NCBI GenBank assembly: GCA_024509875.1
Contig: JAMPIV010010569.1
Location: forward strand, 1 to 64,000
Direction: 5' to 3'
Origin: Oreohelix idahoensis
Taxonomy: Eukaryota; Mollusca; Gastropoda; Stylommatophora; Oreohelicidae
Length of the DNA stretch: 64,000 nucleotides
Both the position numbers and the translations under genes were made by a program. Below the pieces are notes generated by a model. The model worked only from the letters and a program-made list of their open reading frames with translations, was not told the origin of the DNA and searched no databases. The first letter of the stretch is position 1; each line of letters starts with the position of its first letter. Of this stretch, positions 55,052-64,000 are shown one piece after another.

Positions 55052-55194
55052 AAGCAATTGGTTGTGGGTGACTCTTGAGAAATAGCTCTTTCTCCCCATC
55101 AAGAACTAGTTTCTTTGCTTTTCTCAAGTCAATTTCATTTTTGTTTTCATCAAATCTAGCACGCAGCAGCACTGCCTGGTATCGAAATTCATTC
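55052..55194 (-). CDS. NDUFB9: NDUFB9, upstream coding exon (143 bp)
   Basis: Acceptor TTTTAG before 55194 and donor GTAAGT after 55052. Encodes NEFRYQAVLLRARFDENKNE and EKELFLKSHPQPIA, the central part of the complex I B22 subunit (RYxAxxxRARFxExxN and HPQP are family hallmarks). Entry phase 2, exit phase 1. The first coding exon, with the LYR motif, is not identified in the window. A CpG-richer patch with a minus-strand ATGGCGGC near 55935 is a possible promoter area, but its frame closes quickly. Confidence 0.93.
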
Positions 55195-56580
55195 CTAAAA
55201 CATGGCAGAAATTATAGATGAAACATTTCATTGTTTAATTAACATCATACAATGTATGCTAAAAACAATGAAAATTGTGCAAATTAATTTCCTTCGATAT
55301 GACTTTTTACTTCTGCCTTCTTGCAATTCATACTGATATGTTTACTTTATTTAATTTGTTTTTGTACTTTTCAGCCCTGCTGTGTCTATTACCTATAGTG
55401 TTTTCTGGGGGTCGCCGCAGTTATTTTTAGTTGCAATTATTTTTATAGGAAATTTCACCACGAAGGTTTTCAACACTTATTTATTTCAATATGGCTACAC
55501 TGCAATACTCTACTAGTGGTTGTAACACTGATTTTTGATAAATAAAAGGAAGTGACTTAAGGTCCACCGCTGCGGATACTTAAAAAATATTAAAAGCCCG
55601 CTGTGTTCATACATATTAAACATTTTATATTATTTTAATTATCTGCAATGGCGGTCCTTTAATATTTTTTTCAAATTTCCACCACGGCGGATCTTGATTC
55701 ACTACTTAAAGATAAAATATACAAATGCAGTGTTATCATTAGAATAAAATTCTATGTTACAAATAGTAAACTGAAAAAAATATTCACTATGACGCATAAT
55801 TCAATATCAAAATTCATTTTTAATCGGAGTCTCAATGTTTGAATGAACAGGCTGTTGAATACGGACCGTCGAATAAAGGTGAGTTGCTCTCTTAACGCAG
55901 TTGAAGATCACTCTGTATGTTTTGCTGACGCCGCCATCTTTGCAATGATATAATTCAATAATGTCCGCTATGGGCCGTCTGATGCAAACTGGCGCTAACT
56001 TAGTTCGCCAATAGTCAACCCCCTTTAGTTGGCGCCATGACGGAAACCAGCCACTCGCTGTCCAGCGCGGGTTAGCTACTGCTTGCACTTTCTAAAATCT
56101 AAAGAGCGTCAATAGGTCGTCATCAGTCCGTGCTGTCGGTCGGCTTTCTGCATCGCTATTATCGTTTCCCGATGGAAAACAATTTATTTGGCTAATTATT
56201 TATTTATATTTTTAATGTTATATTATTAGTATTAATGGGTGTGTTATTTTAATAAAATAGTGAGCCAAGTAACTAACGCTAAACATTATTAAAAATTTTT
56301 TTTTTTTTTTAATATTACTGTCCTGTCTCCAGGACTTCCCCATAAAGTAGTTTAGAACTATACTTTTATTCAGGCATTCTACCGTATTAGTTTCCCTTGG
56401 GGTTCCTCTTCGCCAGGTCCTCTTGAGATTGTGAGCGTCATGTCTTTCTTCTCGCTGTGCTGCCTTGGCGCCTTTGTACTGCTGCATTCTTGGGGTTGTG
56501 TTGGGGTTCCCCTTTTATACTTTTTTACTGATAAATGGGGATGTTCCTTAATGTTCTCGATTTGATAAAAATTGGTTATA
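55195..56580. other. NDUFB9 intron or 5' flank; no other exon recognised
   Basis: AT-rich, then a GC-richer 55.85-56.1 kb patch. An 11-T run lies near 56300. Confidence 0.4.
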
Positions 56581-56937
56581 CAGTAGAACTCCATTTATCC
56601 GAACCCCAATTATCCGAACATCCAATTATCCGAACACTTTTTCGAGAAAAAAAAAATCAGGTGCCACCAGTCATGCTAGACTACATTTTTTAATCTTTTC
56701 ATGCTGCAAGCTTCAAATGTGTGCGAACAATTTGTAGAGGATGGAATGGGCTAATGGTCGGTCGCTTACGTACAGGAAGTCAGTTAGATCATAAAGTCAG
56801 TTAATATCTGGTTTACCAATCTAGTTTACGTGTGCGTTCTAGGCAGAACACTGGCTAAACAGACAGTTCAACTTAAAATAATTGTGTCTGCTACTACAGC
56901 AGAATAATTTTGGTATGCAAGTATTTCTCTATGCGAT

Positions 56938-58952
56938 ATGGCATCTTCCAGAAGGCCTAAAGCATATAAAGGGAACCACAATGTTTTGTCAATTGAAACG
57001 AAAAAAGAAATTATCAAGAGACTAGGAAAAGGTGAAACTGTGTCTTCACTTGCGAGCATTTTCAGTGTTGGGAAAGCTACCGTCTCTGACATCAAAAGTA
57101 ACAAGGATAAAATTATGAGTTTTGCATCGAAATTGGATAGTGAAAATGGGTCGAAGAAACGTAAACCATGAGAAATGCGAAAGATTTGAAATTGGAAGAG
57201 GCTTTGTATATATGGTTTGTGCAAAGACGAAGCAAAGGGGAACTATCTCTGGCTCTCTATTGTGTGAAAAGGCACTTCAGTTCAACAATCAACTTGATTG
57301 TGGGAGCCGCGCTAGCGTAGTGGTTACAACACCGCTCTGGCGACCGGGTGATACAGGATCAAACCCGGGCGACGGCATTTGAGGATTTTTCGTCGACCGG
57401 GATTTGGACTGGATTAACTCGAGACCTGGCGAGGACATTTGAAGGAGTGTCGTCGACCGGGGACTGGCGGCTCCTGAGCCGACCCAGCTGCAATGGGTAC
57501 CTCCGAAATCGGCGAGTATTTGCCTGAATGGCGAGGGACACCTGTCTCTGTACAAGAAATAAAGGGATACTCACGTAAAATCAATCTCAGGTTAAGACAT
57601 AAAATAATAACCTGAGATTTCGCCTCGAGTATTAGCGGGCGAACGCAAAAAAAAAAAAAAAAAAACTTGATTGTCCTCCTGACTTTAAGGCTAGCCAGGG
57701 ATGGTTAAGAAACTTTAAATCTCGTCATGGCATACGAGAATTGGAGATTCAAGGGGAATCTTTATCTAGCGATGCAACTGCCGCTGAAAATGTTAAAGAA
57801 ACATTCTTGGCTTTTTTGGAAGAAGAAGGTTATTCACTCGATAATGTGTATAATGCCGATGAGACTGGCTTATACTGGAAATCATTGCCTCAAAAATCAC
57901 TTGCATCTCAGCGCGAAGCAGCTTCCCCTGTGTTTAAAAAGTGCAAAGAGAGAGTAACAATTTTGGTAGCCGCGAGTGCCAGTGGAAGTCATCGTTTACC
58001 GGTGCTAATGATCGGTAAAGCCAAAAAGCCACGTTGTTTAAAGAATGTGACATTTCTCCCATTGTGCTACAAAGCACAGAAGAGTGCTTGGATGAATAGT
58101 GAAATATTTCTTGATTGGTATACAAATCAGTTCATCCCAAATGTGAAGAGGTTGAGAGAACAAGAAAAGAAAACTGGAAAAGTAATTCTTCTACTGGACA
58201 ATGCACCATCTCATCCAGAGACGGATACATTGAATGCAGTTGATGCAAATTTTAAAGTAATTTTTCTGCCTCCCAATGTAACAGCACTGATTCAACCAAT
58301 GGATCAGGGTGTTATAGCAAAGCTTAAAAAGATGTACAAGAAGGAAGTCCTGCGTCGTTTATTGTTGGCTGAAGATGAAGAAAGTGTGGTGGCGTTTTCC
58401 AAAAAGCTTAATCTCAAAGACTGCTGCTATATGTTAGCTGATGCTTGGACCACCCTGTCACAAGATAATCTCAACAAGGCTTGGAATAGATTGCTTGGGA
58501 AAAAAGGAGGAAATGAAACTACTGTAGTGGACGCAAATGATGATTGTATAAATGAAGTTGTGGAACTGTTTCAAGCAATGCCCGGATTTTCGGCCTGTGA
58601 CAAAGATGATGCACACATGTGGCTCAAAGATGATAATGATTCTGGTTTTCAGTCTTTGAATGACGAAGAAATTTTGTCTTTTGTGCAAGAACAAAACCAA
58701 ATACATGTAGTGACCGATGATGAAGACACCTTAGAAGTACATGATGTACCATTAGATTATGAAGAAAACCCAAAAATTCGACCAAGTCCTGAAGAAGCCT
58801 TTATAGCACTAGAAACAGCGATGGCTTGGTACGAGCAAGAAGATGACAGATGTCCTACACAGCTTCTGCTGTTGAAGAGAATGCGGGACTTTGCAGCCAA
58901 AAGGAATCTATCCAGTTTGGTGCAAAAGAGGATTCCTCATTATTTTAAATAG
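56938..58952 (+). pseudogene. Tigger (jerky-like) transposase, frameshifted and split by a SINE
   Basis: 56938-57171 encodes the first CENP-B-type helix-turn-helix (LSIETKKEIIKRLGKGETVS, FSVGKATVSDIK). A stop at 57169-57171 and frame changes follow up to about 57290. After the SINE the second DNA-binding domain resumes (WLRNFKSRHGI). 57741-58952 is open through the DDE domain: YNADETGLYWKSLP, LLLDNAPSHP, QPMDQGVIAKLKKMYKKEVL. The C-terminal tail is acidic. Cut-and-paste transposase family; CENP-B and jerky are its domesticated relatives. Dead here. Confidence 0.92.
57302..57663 (+). mobile_element. SINE family A, copy 4, inside the Tigger gene
   Basis: Target duplication AACTTGATTGT (57291-57301, 57664-57674). 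Full-length, with an A tail. Confidence 0.95.
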
Positions 58953-60553
58953 TCGGTTACATCTGTGTAAGTACATTTATACGTAAGTTGCGCCTGGTTT
59001 TGAATCGTTTGTAATGTTATTTTGAAAACATTTCTCTTTTAAAAAAAAAAATAATTAATACAAGTAAAACATGCACTGCAGTGTAATGACAGATTTTGGT
59101 GATACAGTGATCTAATACAGTGTGGGTATTATTATTACAGTACAAATAAATATGATTTATAGCGTAATTTCCTTGTGATGGTTAATTATTTTTAGAAATG
59201 TGTGTACATGTACTCGATACATTATGTAATCCAATTATCCGAACATTTGATTATCCGAACGATGCTCGGTCCCATGGGGTTCGGATAAATGGAGTTCTAC
59301 TGTATGTTCTTTTTCATTCTCGGCTTGATGTGGATTATGCTGGAAGATGCTGGCATGACAATTACAATTGATAAAATTCGTGAAAAGCGAATAAATAATA
59401 AAAATACAAAAATAGAAATTTTTTTTTTCACGAAAAAGAATTTTTATTTATATTTTCAGAAATCCGTACCCATGGAGAAAAAACGTAAATATTCAGAAGA
59501 CTATCTAACATTTGGCTTTACCACCTTGATCAGCAATGGCATAGAGAAGCCACAATGCGTTTTGTGCAATGTTGTTCTCAGTGCTGAATCTATGAAACCT
59601 TCAAAACTCAAACGTCACTTAGAGACAAATCATTCAGAACATACTAAAAAGGATTTGAAGTTCTTTCGACGCCATGAAACTGGTCTCAGACGTCAGAGAC
59701 TTGATCCTACAGGAAGTTGTCAGCAACAGAGCACAGCAGCAGTGCAAGCATCATATGAAGTCGCTTTGGAAATTGCCAAACAAAAAAAAACCTTAAACGA
59801 TTGGAGAAACGCTCATCAAACCCTGCATGTTGAAGATGGTGAAGTTAATTCTTGGGGAAGCCAGTGAGATAAAGATGCGACAAATATCTGTCCAATAACA
59901 CTATTCAGAGGCGCATTTCAGATATGTCCGTAGACGTGAAAGAGCAGGTTTTGAATGAAATCAAAGTTTCTCCATTGTTTTCTTTTCAAGTTGATGAATC
60001 AACGGACATAAATTCAAATATATAAATTAAAAAATAATATGGTATGAAATCAGTTTTACAAGTAAATGGTACACATGAGACAAGGGACGTTTCGGGTTTT
60101 ACCCTTCGTCAGCCACAGTTACGAACAGGTGAAAGGACAAGAACTACATATAGGTACTACAAAGGTCTATGATGATGAGGAACATATAGGTACTACAAAG
60201 GTCTATGATGATGAGGAAAATGTCAAATGAGTGATACAAGCAGATGAAACCACGGTGATGAGCGAAACGATAACAGTAATAATGCAAGAAAATCGTGAAA
60301 CCAGAAAGACATGTCGAAACAAGAAAGTAAATAATCAACGAAACGAAGACAGAAATGAACAACAATATTAAAATGCGTAAAAAATCACTTAGCTGGATCG
60401 AGGAAAAGAACATTCAAAATGGCTGAAAAAATAAGGCGTCATGCGGAAGTGACGTAGGAGCTAGTGACGGCTAAGAACAGATAATTGAAGAAATGAAACG
60501 AACCAAAGCAAAAACAAGGATAGATAGGAAAATAACGACAGAAGCCACCAGAA

Positions 60554-62123
60554 TTATGCAAAATGATGCTGGACATTCATCCCAGCAGGAGCTAAAACGC
60601 CCATTTGAAAAATGAGACGATTCTCCAACGAAAAGCGAGTACGGTCATCGCCGACACATGAACGGAGGGCAGTGACATGAATGTCAGAGTTACCTGAATG
60701 GTCAGGGCTGTTGAAGTGAAGGGCCACCGGTAAATGTTAAAATGTTTGCCGTGATGGATGTCATTCAAGTGCTCCGAAACCTGTCTGCCAAACGTCTGCC
60801 AGTTTCACCAATATAGGTCATGCCACACCTCTTGCAGATGATAGCATAAATCAGGTTTCTGGATTCGCAAGTGAAAGACTCCCCAATGGCAAATTTACCG
60901 TTCGGAAAGGAGACTGACTGCGTTTGGAGTACAAAAGGACAGGTCTTACATATGCGGCATTGGCACGGTTTAGTACCAAAGTGAGAAGGACTAGTTTGTC
61001 TCAAGCGAGTATGCACAAGAATATCCCTAAAATTCTTATCCTTACGATATGCCAACAAAGGGGTATCACGAAACAACTCTCTGGTATCAGGATCGGAGTG
61101 GAGAACAGGCAGATGACGGAACAGAATTTTTTTCACCACCAAACAGTGAGGGTGGAAAGTTAAGACAAGTTTGAGTCTGTCAGATGTCGTAGTAGGTTTA
61201 GCAGTAAGTGCAACCTGACGAGTGATGGGACTAATGCGATTACGGGCATCAGATAAGACTCTTTCAGGATAGTGATGTCGGCGAAAAAACTCGAGCATTT
61301 CTTGAGTTCGTTCACGGAAATCATCTTCATCGTGACATATCCGACATAAGCGTAGAAGTTGAGAGTAGGGAATAGAATTTTTACAGATGGGAGGGTGAGA
61401 AGAGGTGTAAAGAAGGAAACCCAGAGCATCAGTAGGTTTATAAAAGACAGAGGTAGTAAGGCCAGTAGGAGTAATATTGACAGTGAGGTCAAGGAAGTTA
61501 ATTGAAGTGGTAGAAATCTGAGAAGTGAATTTGATTGCAGGATGGAAATTGTCAACATAGTCAATGAATCTACGGAGGTTTTTGTTTTTTTTTTACGTTC
61601 GCCCGCTAATACTCGAGGCGAAATCTCAGGTTATTATTTATGTCTAACCTGACATTGATTTTACGTGAGTATCCCTTTATTTCTTGTACAGAGACAGGTG
61701 TCCCTCGCCATTCAGGCAAATACTCGCCGATTTCGGAGGTACCCATTGCAGCTGGGTCGGCTCAGGAGCCGCCAGTCCCTGGTCGACGACACTCCTTCAA
61801 ATGTCCTCGCCAGGTCTCGAGTTAATACAGTCCAAATCCCGGTCGACGAAAAATCCTCAAATGCCGTCGCCCGGGTTTGATCCTGTATCACCCGGTCGCC
61901 AGAGCGGTGTTGTAACCACTACGCTAGCGCGGCTCCCATCTACGGAGGTTGACTTCAGACATGTCTGTGACACCAATACCATCGTCGATATAGCGATGGT
62001 AAAACTCAGGTAATGGTCCATCGTAACTTTGAAGCACCAAATATTCAAAGTGACCCATGAAGAGGCAGGCATAACTCGGGCCCATTTTGGTGCCCATAGC
62101 AACGCCACTAATTTGATTAAAGA
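60554..62123 (-). pseudogene. Penelope reverse transcriptase with GIY-YIG endonuclease, split by a SINE
   Basis: From the truncation at 62123: QISGVAMGTKMGPSYACLFM, YHRYIDDGIGV (catalytic YIDD). After the SINE: FIDYVDNFHPAIKF...INFLDLTVNI and HPPICKNSIPYSQLLRLCRI. The GIY-YIG domain near 60900-60780 reads NLIYAIICKRCGMTYIGETG RRLADRF, with cysteines typical of the linker (CQCRICKTC). A frameshift near 60767 precedes the conserved end (HFNSPDHSGNSDIHVTALRS). The RT N-terminal part is missing. Confidence 0.9.
61581..61937 (-). mobile_element. SINE family A, copy 5, inside the Penelope element
   Basis: Perfect 13-bp target duplication ATCTACGGAGGTT (61568-61580, 61938-61950). Confidence 0.95.
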
Positions 62124-63356
62124 ACATAAATTCATGTTCTCAGTTGCTTGTCTTCATGAAATATATTCATTCAGATGACATCAAAGAAGAGTTCCTATTT
62201 TGTAGTACACTTGAAACTACTACAAAAGGTGAAGATATTATGGAGAAGATAAATACCTTTTTTGAAACTGGAGGACTACAGTGGAAAAACGTCTGTGGGG
62301 TTTGTACAGATGGAGCACCAGCTATGCTAGGGTCAAAGTCGGGCTTTCAGACAAAAGTGAAAGAACTTGCTCCGCAAGCAAAGGGCATTCACTGCATGAT
62401 TCACTGATATGCTCTTGCCAGTAAGACTTTTCCAGCTCCTCTGCAAGAGGTACTTGATTCTCTGATCGAAATTGTGAATTACATCAAATCTGGAGCCCTC
62501 AACACCCGTCTGTTTAAAGAACTCTGTAAAGCCATGAATTCTGATCATGAGGTTCTTCTTTTCTACACTGCTGTACGCTGTTTGGCGAAAGAAAATGTTG
62601 TCAATCGTGTCTTTGAGTTGAAAGATGAAATCAAGTTGTTCCTGGAAGTGCAAGGGAAACATGACCTTGTGGCTTACTTTAATGATGAAGCTTGGAAGAA
62701 AAGAGTTGCTTACTTAGCAGACATTTTAGACCAGCTAAATATGCTGAACCTGAAACTTCAGGGAAAGGAAACATACATTATTCAATTTCAAGACAATCTT
62801 CAGGCATTTGTATCCAAGCTGCAAAACTGGTGTCGGAAAGTAAATCTTGGAAACATTGCTATGTTTGAAAAACTCTGCAGTGTGGTAGCGGAATCTGATT
62901 GTGAACTTGATGAGAATCTGAAGGAGATTACTGGGCACCTTGAATCCCTTGAAAAGGAATTTCAGCGGTAGTTCCCTGAGCTTACAGAAGAAAAAGCTGC
63001 ACTGGTACGAAACCCATTCTCTGCAAGTAGTCAGCATTCCCGATAAAGTACAGGATGAATTCTTGGATCTGCGGAACGATTCCTCGGCACATAATTTGTT
63101 TTATGAAACATTGCTGATTCAGTTCTGTTGTGCTATGTATCAGTCATATCCAAATGTTATCATGCTTGCCTTTCGAGTTTTACCTCCATTTGCCCCTACA
63201 TATCTCTGCGAGAGTGGATTTTCAACGCTTCTTCATATCAAAACAAAGGCAAGAAACTGACTGATTGTTGAGAATGACATGAGGTTGGCTTTAACAAACA
63301 CTCAGCCGCAAATTTTGAAGCTGGTTGCCAAGATGCAAGTACAACCATCGCATTAA

Positions 63357-64000
63357 ATATTAGGTTACCTTTGCTTTTAGTTCTCTATAAGAAACTCGCA
63401 TAAAGGAGTCACCAGCCTTGCAGTGGTGGTACATGAAATCATCATTCTATATGCTGAAGTTGCCAGCCTCGTATGACTTTGACATCCACTTAGAAATTTT
63501 CAAATATTAATATTCACGTCAATATATACATATTTCACGTGTTAAAAATGCAAAACATAGAATTATAGATAGCCTATACAACTTACCCCAAATTGACTTT
63601 GGGATCACAGACAGACTGCTGGCTCAGAGAAATAGCTAAGGCAACTTGTTGAAGATGCCTCTTACACATGTTCTGGGGCGTTGCTACTTTACAATAAGTT
63701 CCCACTTTGACTCTGGTTTTCCTTGTTAATAATGGTAGAGTTTTCCTGAGCTTTTAAGTCCTAGAGTTTTCCTGAGCTTTTAAGTCCTCAAGAGGCTCAA
63801 ACAAGTCCGGTCTGATAAATGGATTCTGATTCTATTCTTAACTCTGGCAGGTCTGGTTGTTTTCTAGACGAGATGAATTTTCACAGTGTTTTCAACCAAC
63901 TAAAGTGTCAGGTTATATTGTAACTTTCATCCCACATACGTTGTTGTTAACTATTAGATCAGGCTCCAATAAGAAATGTTGTTATGTTTGCATTTTGAAT
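63357..64000. other. No gene seen; 25-bp tandem duplication
   Basis: GAGTTTTCCTGAGCTTTTAA GTCCT occurs twice in tandem at about 63738-63789. Nothing else recognised. Confidence 0.5.

Larger units (their letters stand above)
56581..59303 (+). mobile_element. Tigger/pogo element split by a SINE
   Basis: Perfect 27-bp terminal inverted repeats begin CAGTAGAACTCCATTTATCC (56581-56607 and 59277-59303), flanked by TA on both sides. Sub-terminal AATTATCCGAACA motifs repeat inside both ends. 2.35 kb without the SINE and its duplication. Confidence 0.95.
60017..62123 (-). mobile_element. Penelope-like element, 5'-truncated
   Basis: Perfect 11-bp target duplication ACATAAATTCA (60006-60016, 62124-62134). 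Coding is on the minus strand. The noncoding 3' part (60017-60553) contains, on the minus strand, GACGAAGGGTAAAACCCGAA, a motif common near Penelope termini, and a 33-bp direct duplication near 60151-60217. Carries SINE A copy 5. Confidence 0.9.
59472..63356 (+). pseudogene. hAT-type (ZBED5-like) transposase gene, split by a Penelope-like element
   Basis: 59472 starts MEKKRKYSEDYLTFGFTTLI and contains a BED zinc finger (CVLCNVVLSAESMKPSKLKR HLETNH). Decayed frames then lead to VSPLFSFQVDESTDINS at about 60010. After the insertion, from 62135, the frame resumes exactly with CSQLLVFMKYIHSDD and continues with CTDGAPAMLGSKSG, AKGIHCMIH, a stop, then the helical hAT region. 62940-63260 holds a CESGFSTLLHIKTKARN segment of the dimerisation domain. 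Several stops and frameshifts. Terminal repeats not identified. Confidence 0.85.

Noticed and set aside
55807..56088. First exon of NDUFB9 on the minus strand (VKRATHLYS segment, or the ATGGCGGC start)
   Set aside because: Tempting KRA similarity, but the ATG frame stops after nine codons and the other frame has no start or donor. Not supportable.

Overview
This is a gene-poor, transposon-dense window from an invertebrate animal nuclear genome. The evidence is spliced exons with GT/AG borders, an AATAAA signal, tRNA-derived SINEs, several LINE clades, Tc1/mariner, Tigger/pogo, hAT and piggyBac elements, a Penelope-like element and long TA/CA/CT microsatellites. The one host gene I can name, NDUFB9, looks insect- or mollusc-like; I cannot resolve the phylum.

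Host genes. (1) The last exon of a plus-strand membrane protein (LDL-receptor class A module, transmembrane helix, short basic tail) lies at 17095-17330. (2) NDUFB9 (LYR-family subunit of respiratory complex I) is on the minus strand. Three exons are recognisable (55052-55194, 54287-54342, 43718-43852), with matching intron phases and a poly(A) signal at 43546-43551. Its last intron is 10.4 kb and is filled by two piggyBac elements, a piggyBac-type MITE and several SINEs.

Layout. 0-0.8 kb: partial LINE ORF1 with zinc knuckles. 1.1-5.6 kb: decayed mariner split by an intact RTE-like LINE (one 1021-residue ORF). 5.6-9.7 kb: TA array, two SINEs, an 18-bp minisatellite and a dispersed repeat. 9.7-11.6 kb: 5'-truncated LINE with a 12-bp target duplication. 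14-16.3 kb: tandem repeats, LINE debris, an inverted SINE pair, a third SINE family. 17-20.5 kb: LDLa exon, a broken repeat-family gene with an apparent micro-inversion, a 418-bp tandem duplication and a promoter-like patch. 22.1-25.7 kb: a LINE split by another LINE, then a nearly intact DD41D mariner-like element. 26.9-37.1 kb: a LINE remnant whose coding sequence expanded into a 42-bp minisatellite, split by a young 9-kb LTR retrotransposon. 37-43 kb: LINE tails, small retroposons and a long palindrome. 43.5-55.2 kb: NDUFB9. 56.6-59.3 kb: Tigger element split by a SINE. 59.5-63.4 kb: a ZBED-type hAT gene split by a Penelope-like element that is itself split by a SINE.

The most unusual object is the LTR element at 27286-36273. 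It has near-identical LTRs and an integrase-tail module before reverse transcriptase (Gmr1-like order). No integrase core is recognisable; that position holds an ORF with an RRM-type RNA-binding domain. Target-site duplications let many insertions be bounded to the base, which gives a partial chronology: hAT, then Penelope, then SINE; mariner, then RTE; LINE/minisatellite, then LTR element.
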